A stretch of DNA of 64,000 nucleotides. It comes from Geosiphon pyriformis. Its lineage: Eukaryota > Glomeromycota > Glomeromycetes > Archaeosporales > Geosiphonaceae. This document shows positions 57,714 to 64,000 of this stretch, piece by piece. Position 1 is the first letter of the stretch; each line of letters begins with the position of its first letter. The DNA lies in NCBI GenBank assembly GCA_016748015.1, contig JAAOMT010000620.1, forward strand, positions 222,940 through 286,939, read 5' to 3'. Under the pieces are notes generated by a model, which was not told the origin of the DNA, ran no database searches, and saw only the letters and a program-made list of their open reading frames with translations. Position numbers and translations under genes: made by a program.

Positions 57714-58604
57714 TGTTACAGGTGATTATTTCTGCTGTTGAATTAAATAACAAACCTGTAACTTGGTACTCAAAAGCTATTTCCATCGATGATATTATAA
57801 AAGTGTTGTATCTGAAGATTTTGATAGAGTCCTTTGTATAATAGACAGAGATTCAATAGTGTTGATAGTAGATGTATCTTTTCAAGAGTTTTCCCAATTT
57901 CTTTCTAAGCATGATGGCTGGATTTAGTCTGGCAGTCATGCTCTTCTGGTAAGCTATTCGATAATATATAAAATCCTACCCTTATTTCTGGGTCTTTTAC
58001 CAGACTATTCTTAACGTCAATAACTCAGCACTTAATCTTTTTAATCAATTAGTATACAACAACAAAATCAAAGAAAGAAAGAAAGAAAATAAAATAAAGA
58101 AAATAAAAATAAAGAAAATAGAAAAAATAAGCCAAGGCAATTTGTTAGTATCTTGTCAATAGCCATAATCAAGAGCTATTGTTCCAGTATGGTTAAGTAT
58201 TAATTACTATCAACATGAAGTGTTGATAGTGGAGAATGAGTTGAGATATGGAATAATTATTTATTTGATGATTGAGAACTGGAAGGTTGCTTAGATTAAA
58301 TCTAAACTGAGAGGTCTCTCTTTTCAGCTTCTAATCCTACTGCTATATATATATAATTGAGATTCCTTAATTCCTTAATTCTTTGTGACAGGAATCCTGA
58401 GATTTCTGGAATCTTGCAATTCCTGATGAGAGGAATCCTGGAATTTTGGAATCCTGCAATTCCTCGTCAGAGAATTCTGAAATTTCTGGAATCCTGTAAT
58501 TCCTCTGAGAGGAATTCTGGAATTCCATATTTACTATGTCTATCTCTAATTGGCTAATATCTACTGACTAATAATACTATATTTCCTATATTCTATGAGT
58601 AACA
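57714..58604 (-). repeat. 5' LTR of element G (C-type)
   Basis: 891 bp, TGTTACAGG to TATGAGTAACA in plus reading. Against the 3' LTR (48449-49321) the first 340 bases differ at roughly 8% of positions, almost all C/T or G/A. The hairpin at 58206-58230 has loop TGAAG, the reverse complement of the loop type at 48933-48937. Confidence 0.9.
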
Positions 58605-58793
58605 ACGTAGAAATTGAAAGCTAATTCTACTGATATGTGATTATGGGTTAATCCCAAATGTTGACAGTAATGTTAAAATAAGAATTTTGCAAATCCTAGA
58701 TGGTTTGCTCTGATGTTTTCTGATTCTGCCACTTTTGGATGGAATTGTTAGTGCTAGTTCTCTGTAAGATTATATCTTACAGGAAGCACCAAA
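58605..58793 (-). pseudogene. Element E leader and start of Gag
   Basis: This short piece joins E's Gag start to its 5' LTR beyond the G insertion. It matches G at 57530-57713, including ACGTAGAAATTGAAAGC and CTGATTCTGCCACTTTTGGATGG in plus reading. It includes the E primer-binding site and hairpin at its end. Confidence 0.8.
58762..58793 (-). promoter_or_regulatory. Element E primer-binding site with perfect hairpin
   Basis: In plus reading, CTGTAAGAT (58762-58770) and ATCTTACAG (58774-58782) form a perfect 9-bp stem with loop TAT, directly followed by GAAGCACCA and the LTR. On the minus strand the site reads TGGTGCTTCCTGTAAGAT. Its complement has the layout of a tRNA 3' end (CTTAC T-stem, AGGAAGC acceptor, A, CCA), so an 18-nt primer site is plausible. 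The tRNA was not identified in this window. Confidence 0.7.
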
Positions 58794-59662
58794 TGTTACA
58801 GATAACTATTTCTGGTGTTGAATTAAATAACAAAATCCATAACTTGGTACTCAAATCTAGTTGTAGTTGATAGTAATCTGAATATTTGTGTCTAAAAGGT
58901 TTGTATTCAAAGAGTTTGGTTGAGTTCTTTGTATAATGAACAGAGATTCAATGGTAATAGTTTTATCCATAGCTTCCCGAAACCACAGTTTTGTCAATTT
59001 TTTTCTCAGCTTGATGGCTGGTATTTCTCCTGGTAAGCTATTCTCAATTGAGTGTTCTATCCTTATTTCTGGGTCTTTTACCAGTCACATTTATTCTGAT
59101 GTCAGTGCCTTGCGTGTTAATCCTCAATAGAGTTAATAAACAACAATAAAATCAAAGTAAGAAATAAAATAAAAATAAAATAAAAAAAAAAAAAAAATAA
59201 GCCAAGGCGATTTGCAAGTTAGTATTTCATCAATAGCCATGATTAAGAGCTATTGTTCCAGTGTAGTTAAGTATCAATTACTATCAACATAAAGTGTTAA
59301 TAGTGGCAGTGGGTTTGAGATAACAAACAGTTATTTATTTGTGGTTTGGAAAGTTGTCTAGATGAAATCTAAACTGAGAGGTCTGTCTTTTTAGCTTTTA
59401 ATTCTACTGCTATATATACATAATTGAGATTTCTCAATTCTTCAATTCTTTACAACAAGAATCCTGAGATTCCTGGAATTCTGCAATTCCTTTGAAAAAA
59501 ATTCTAGAATTTTGGAATCCTGTGATTCCTTGTGAGAATCCTGTAATTCCTGGAATTCTGCAATTCCTGAAAGGAATTCTGGAATTCCACATTTTACTAT
59601 GTCTATTTCTGATTGGCTAATAACTATGCTAATATATATTTCCTATATTTCTATGAGTAACA
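58794..59662 (-). repeat. 5' LTR of element E (C-type)
   Basis: 869 bp, TGTTACAGATAAC to CTATGAGTAACA in plus reading. It pairs with the split 3' LTR at 30815-31167 and 32019-32471. It is followed by the right target duplication TCAT (59663-59666). Confidence 0.9.
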
Positions 59663-60344
59663 TCATACAAGGAATTGCAAGATTCTAGAATTCCTGGTGT
59701 GAAAAATTGAGAAATTGAGGAATCTCAATTATGTATATATAGCAGTAATGCTAGAGGTAGAAAAGACAGAATTTTGAGAGAAAAAAAACCTCCCAGTTTA
59801 AATATAATCTAAACAACATTCTATTCACAAATATTAATAAATAATTATTCACTATCTTAATTCACTCTTCACTATCAACACTTTATGTTGATAGTAATTG
59901 ATACTTAACTATACTAGAACAATAGCTCTTAATCATGATTATTAATGGGATACTAACTTGCAATTGTTTTTGTTTATTTCTTTTATTTTCTTTTATTTCT
60001 TTTGTATTTCTTTTGGTTGACTAATTGATTAAGGATTAAAGTGCTGAGTTACAGACATTATAGGGACTGGTAAAAGACCTGTGAAACAAGGGTAAAACAC
60101 TCATAGATTTAAGGATAACTTACCAGGAGGATTACTGGCCACCACACTGAGAAAGAAATTTAATGGAATTGCAATTCTGGGAGGCTACTAAAACCACTAT
60201 TAAATCTCTGTCTATTATACAAAAAACTCCACAACAAAATCTTCAAATCAACAAAACTTTCAAATATCAACACCAGAATACCAATCAAGCACCAAGTTAC
60301 AGATTTGTTATTTATTTTAAGACTCCAAATAATTATCTGTAACA
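59663..60344 (+). repeat. 3' LTR of element D, second part
   Basis: Resumes with TCATACAAGGAATTGCAAG, which directly continues the LTR cut at 30814, and ends ATCTGTAACA. It contains the TATATATAG box near 59735 and the ACTATCAACA-CTTTA-TGTTGATAGT hairpin near 59872. B resumes at 60345 with ACAC. Confidence 0.88.
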
Positions 60345-62752
60345 ACACCAACACTAGAGTTGAAACCATTGACATCAAATTAATTTTCAATAGTGAATCA
60401 GCAAGTAGTATAATCATGAAGCAATTCATGAATCAACTAAGTTGTCAAGTAGATCATGCAGCTACTATCCAAATTATAACCACAGACAGAAATACTAAAA
60501 CCCCAATAGAAGAAATTGACAACTTCCCTTTCAAAATTGACAGAATTCAAATCTCCATCAAAGTGCTTGTTATGAAGGCCACCCAATATCAAGTCATCAT
60601 AAGAAACAATTAGTTAGCTAAAGCTAATGCCATTATTAACTGGAATATGCAAGAACTACAGATTACTTTTAACAAACAGCATACATAAGTTCTGGCTATG
60701 TGCAGACACTTTAAAGCTCAAAGTCCAGAAGAATTACTGATTGAATTTAAAGACTTAATACTACTACCAACACTAGAGATCTATCAAGTTTTTTAGGTTG
60801 ATGATTACCAAGCAGAGTTACTCTCACCACCAACTTGGAAAGAAAAAAACAAAAAAAAGGCAGAAAAAGAACTACAATCAGCATCTGCAGATTATCTCAC
60901 TTCAAATCAAGGAAATCAATGATATTAAACCTCGAAATTAATTTATGTTAACTGTGGGAAAAAGTTATCTTCTATGGATGCATATATCAGAAATGATGAG
61001 GAATGACCAACTGCCACCAAATATTACTGCAGACTTTGTGTATTAAAAAAATTTGGCAGACCAAAATAATAAAATAAATAGAATAATACATTATGTCTTG
61101 CTTGTAACAAAATTCTGCCAGATAAAGAATTATGGAACAATGTTCTTGGCAGAGAAAAAAAATGCAATGAAACATGTTAATACACTATTTTGATCAATGA
61201 TTGAATACAAAAAAGAATCCCAATTGAGAATGTCTGAAAACAAGCACTTAGTAAATTGGATGGTTATCTACAGAATGAACATAAAATATGGAGAATGGCA
61301 AGTGCCAAAGCCAAATGTGTTACACTCAATAAAATATAAGAAATTAAAAAAATCTGTTTACATCAGAATACAATAGATCTAATTACATTACAGAAGATTT
61401 TTTCATGGATAACCTAGATGCATTTTAAGATTAATATCAAAAATTGGCCCTAACCCAAGAAAAACAAGAACAGTGGTTAGCTAACTTAAACACAAAACTA
61501 TGTAATTATTGTTTGATCCTTTGTTACTTTTAGTACTGTGATAAATGTGATCTTATGTTCAACCCATCTCTAAGAAAACTATACCCAATTATTAAACTAC
61601 TTAAGCCCAAGTTAGAAAAGAAATTAATCACTGAGGACATGTTATTTCAAGATCTAACTAAAGATACCAAAACAAAACAGTATCTTGTTTATCCAGATCT
61701 TTTCAAAAAATTAAAATTAAAATGGTACAGTGACAACAAAAAAAAAATTTGCCCTAAAAAAGCACATGGCACTAATGCTGGTTTCGATCTACAATATCCC
61801 AGACAATTACCTATAGTTATAGTTACACATTCTCTTATAACAATAGATCTTAAGATAGTGTTAGAAATTTCTGTTAATACAATGATACAAGTTGTCTTTT
61901 GATTTAGTTTAGCCAAAAAAGGAATTGACATAAAAAAAGGAATTATTAATGCTGGTTATATGGGAAACATTATTGTGATGCTACAGAACAATTTAGACAA
62001 ATTTCACAAAATAAAATTACAAGAAAAGATTGTCCAAGCTATTTTTCTACTCTTAGTTAAAATACTTTAATTAACCCCAGTAACAACTCAAGAAAAATTA
62101 AGTCTCACTGCCCAAGGAATCAATGGATTTGGATCAAATAGAAGAGTAAATGTACCAGTTAATTTTACAGAGGAAGACAGTAACCAGGTAGAACTTATTT
62201 ATACTGACACAGTCATTTCTATCCTTCCATATCAACAATATATTTTTAAGATGAATTAAAAGATTTAAGATCAAGTTCTGTTATTTAAAGCCAGTCCTAA
62301 AATCTGTTCCCTAGCCAATGTTGCTAACTTATACCTACTGACCAAAGCTTATAAACACTTCAAAATTTCCATCCACAAACCCACAAAAGATGTCATTGAA
62401 ATCTTTGAAAAGACTCTTATTGGTTCCATCTCACCAGACATTTAACATCCCAAAAAACCCCAACCTATTCCAGACTTTACACAGCTATTCTTATTTTGTG
62501 ATATTACCTCACAAATATGGAACTTGTTAAAAGAAAGTTATCTGTTTATGCCAGAAAAAATTAACAAACTACACTTGGAAAACCTAAATATTCTCTAGCA
62601 AATTCAACTTAAGGTTCTCTTAAATCAATACACCAATGTCTTTGCCAGTGAAAATAAGTTTGAACACACTAACATTGTGAAGCATCAAATTAATATGAAA
62701 AATGCACAATATTACTTAAAGAAAGAAAGCCTATCAAAGAAAAAAGGGAAAA
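60345..62752 (+). pseudogene. Element B, second part: protease, Cys-rich module, zinc motif, dUTPase (broken)
   Basis: It continues the frame interrupted at 20165. Protease: IDIKLIFNSESASSIIMKQF (active-site D-S-G decayed to N-S-E) and ATQYQVIIRNN. Cys-rich module at about 60940-61240: VNCGKKLSSMDA, YCRLCVLKKFGRPK, NNTLCLACNKIL, KKCNETC. Second zinc motif at about 61500-61560 with the spacing C-x2-C-x3-C-x4-C-x2-C. dUTPase at 61690-62150: AHGTNAGFDL, SLAKKGI, IINAGYMGNI, EKIVQAIF, QGINGFGS. The linker ends near VFASENKFEHTNI. RT through ORF3 are deleted: the RT start runs straight into a polypurine tract at about 62735. Confidence 0.8.
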
Positions 62753-63244
62753 TGTAACTTAAAAAATGTGACAAAATGTAAAAGAACACAGAATAATGTG
62801 CAATAATGTTGGATAATACATTATAATATAGAATAATGTGTTATAATACAGAATAACACATTATAACATGGGATAACATGTTATAATACAAAATAACACA
62901 GAATAATGTGTAATAATATCAGATAACTTGTTATAATATAAGATAATTAGTTATAATGTAAAAAAACAAAGTAATAGTTAGCAAGAACAAACAATCCAAA
63001 ACAATTCTGTAAAATTAAAAAATATGTATATATAGCAATAGTATTAGAAGCAGAAAAAGAGAAAATCTTCAGACAGAAATTTATTAGTTACCATTCTTAG
63101 TTAAAAACATATTATTTCAAAATATCAATAAATATACTTATTTAGAATTTCAAATTTAATTGCTTACTATTAGCTCTAAATATTGATAGTAATTGATATT
63201 TAAACCACATAGGAACAATAGTTCTTGATTATGACTATTAATAG
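62753..63244 (+). repeat. Chimeric 3' LTR of element B (B-type left, C-type right)
   Basis: The first about 265 bases are B-type (TGTAACTTAAAAAATGTGAC, then the degenerate ATAATGTGTTATAATA array). From about 63020 the sequence is C-type, starting at ATGTATATATAGCAATAG, i.e. at the TATA box, through the ATTGATAGTAATTGATA region. It is cut at 63244 by another LTR. Confidence 0.7.
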
Positions 63245-64000
63245 TGTTATTCATAAAAATATAGGAATTATATTAGCATATAAATTAACCAATTAGAAGT
63301 AGCCATAGTAAATGTGGAATTCCAAGATTTTTCTCAAGAAGAATTGCAGGATTCTAGAAATTTCAGGATTCTTGTACAAGGAATTGCAGAATTATAAAAT
63401 TCCAGGCTTTCTCTTAAAAGAAATTGCAGAATTCTAGGAATTTCAAGATTCCTGGTATAAAAAATAGAAAAATTAAGGAATCTCTGTATATATAACAGTA
63501 GTGTTAAAAACAAAAAAGGCAGAATTCTTCAGTTAAAGATCTCTCAGTTTAGATTTAATCTAAGTGATCTTCCAACTCACAAATATCAATAAATAATTAT
63601 TCTCTATTTTAAATCTACTCTCTACTATCAACATGAAATGTTGATAGTAATTGATACTTAACCATACTAGAACAATAGCTCTTAATCATGACTATTGATA
63701 GGATACTAACTTTTGTTGCCTTGGCTTATTTCTTTAATTTTCTTTTATTTCTTTTTATTTTGTTTTTGTTATTTCTTTATTGTGTACTAATTGATTAAGA
63801 GATTAAAGTACTGAATTATTGATGTCAAAGATTGCTTAGTAAAAAACCCCTGCAAATAAGTAGAGCATGTAAAAAAATTACAGATTACTTATCAGAGGAA
63901 TATTAACCATCAAGCTGAAGAAAAAAATTGACAGAATTGTGATTCTGGAAAGCTACAAATAAACAACTATTGAATCTCTGTCCATTATACAAAGAACTCA
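63245..64000 (+). repeat. C-type LTR, running off the window
   Basis: Starts TGTTATTCATAAAAATATAGG inside the chimeric LTR and continues to the last base, about 130 bases short of a full C-type LTR. It contains the palindrome block, a TATATA box near 63486 and the hairpin at 63624-63648 with loop TGAAA. Whether it is solo or the 5' LTR of a further element cannot be seen. Confidence 0.8.

Larger units (their letters stand above)
48449..58604 (-). mobile_element. Element G: dUTPase-bearing Ty3/gypsy retrotransposon nested in the E Gag
   Basis: Minus strand, 10.2 kb, complete with two LTRs (48449-49321, 57714-58604). It has every module of the family: Gag, protease, Cys-rich module, dUTPase, RT, RNase H, integrase and ORF3. 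Gag to dUTPase is one frame; shifts occur near 53.0 kb and 51.45 kb. It is flanked by ACGT duplications (58605-58608 and decayed 48445-48448). Premature stops make it inactive as it stands. Confidence 0.9.
30815..59662 (-). mobile_element. Element E: Ty3/gypsy retrotransposon nested in the 3' LTR of D
   Basis: Minus strand. Segments from its 3' end: LTR (30815-31167 and 32019-32471, split by a solo LTR), ORF3, integrase, RNase H, RT (to about 36058), [element F], protease-Gag (45657-48448), [element G], leader (58605-58793), 5' LTR (58794-59662). The dUTPase and Cys-rich module are missing: RT-side sequence on one flank of F corresponds to a point more than 2 kb away from the protease-side sequence on the other, so a deletion accompanied or followed the F insertion. 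Flanking duplication TTAT/TCAT. Confidence 0.85.
20166..60344 (+). mobile_element. Element D: Ty3/gypsy retrotransposon with dUTPase, split by element E
   Basis: Plus strand, in two parts: 20166-30814 and 59663-60344, with everything between belonging to E and its insertions. Order: 5' LTR, primer-binding site, Gag, protease, Cys-rich module, foreign insert (about 24790-26040), dUTPase, RT, RNase H, integrase, ORF3, polypurine tract and 3' LTR (itself cut by E). It is flanked by a 4-bp duplication (ACAC). Numerous stops and short indels make it inactive. Confidence 0.85.

Noticed and set aside
30815-59662. ORF3 as an envelope gene, making these errantivirus-like elements
   Set aside because: No signal peptide, transmembrane span, furin-like site or Cys pattern of an envelope protein in any copy.
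1-64000. CRISPR arrays, bacterial operons, rRNA or tRNA genes
   Set aside because: The repeats are LTR-internal or dispersed, genes have spliceosomal introns, and no cloverleaf or rRNA sequence was recognised; the tRNA-like stretch next to the LTRs is a primer-binding site.

Overview
The window looks like a nuclear scaffold from an AT-rich, transposon-laden filamentous fungus. The three host genes carry many short GT-AG introns with GTAAGT-like donors and encode fungal-type proteins. The repeats are Ty3/gypsy-type LTR retrotransposons carrying a dUTPase domain. An arbuscular mycorrhizal (Glomeromycotina) genome is my best guess, but that is an inference. There is one assembly gap (44372-44782, all N).

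Region 1 (1 to about 9.1 kb) holds the host genes. A 13-exon SulP/SLC26 anion transporter with STAS and cyclic-nucleotide-binding domains lies on the minus strand (1259-5781). A 4-exon Mediator subunit 4 gene lies on the minus strand (7016-8162). A 5-exon PC4/Sub1 transcriptional coactivator gene lies on the plus strand (8332-9066). MED4 and PC4 diverge from a shared 169-bp interval. All three gene models were assembled by hand from splice sites and reading phase.

Region 2 (about 9.9 kb to the window end) is one continuous stack of retrotransposons inserted into one another. Reading outside in: A1 (minus, RT cut at 13820) holds A2 (minus, integrase cut at 16900), which holds B (plus, 16901-20165 and 60345 onward). 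B holds D (plus, 20166-30814 and 59663-60344). D holds E (minus, 30815-59662). E holds a solo LTR (31168-32018), F (minus, about 36059-45656) and G (minus, 48449-58604). Four junctions show matching or once-mutated 4-bp target-site duplications: ACAC for D, TCAT for E, GCAA for the solo LTR and ACGT for G. Nesting order agrees with decay: A2 and B are the most eroded, F the least.

The better-kept elements share one layout: LTR, a primer-binding site that overlaps a hairpin, Gag with a CCHC knuckle, protease, a Cys-rich module I do not recognise, dUTPase, RT, RNase H, integrase with a GPY/F-like tail, a further ORF ('ORF3') of unknown function, a polypurine tract and the second LTR. In F the Gag-to-RNase H part lies in a single frame broken only by stop codons. 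The Cys-rich module and ORF3 are the most likely undescribed parts. All copies here are probably inactive.
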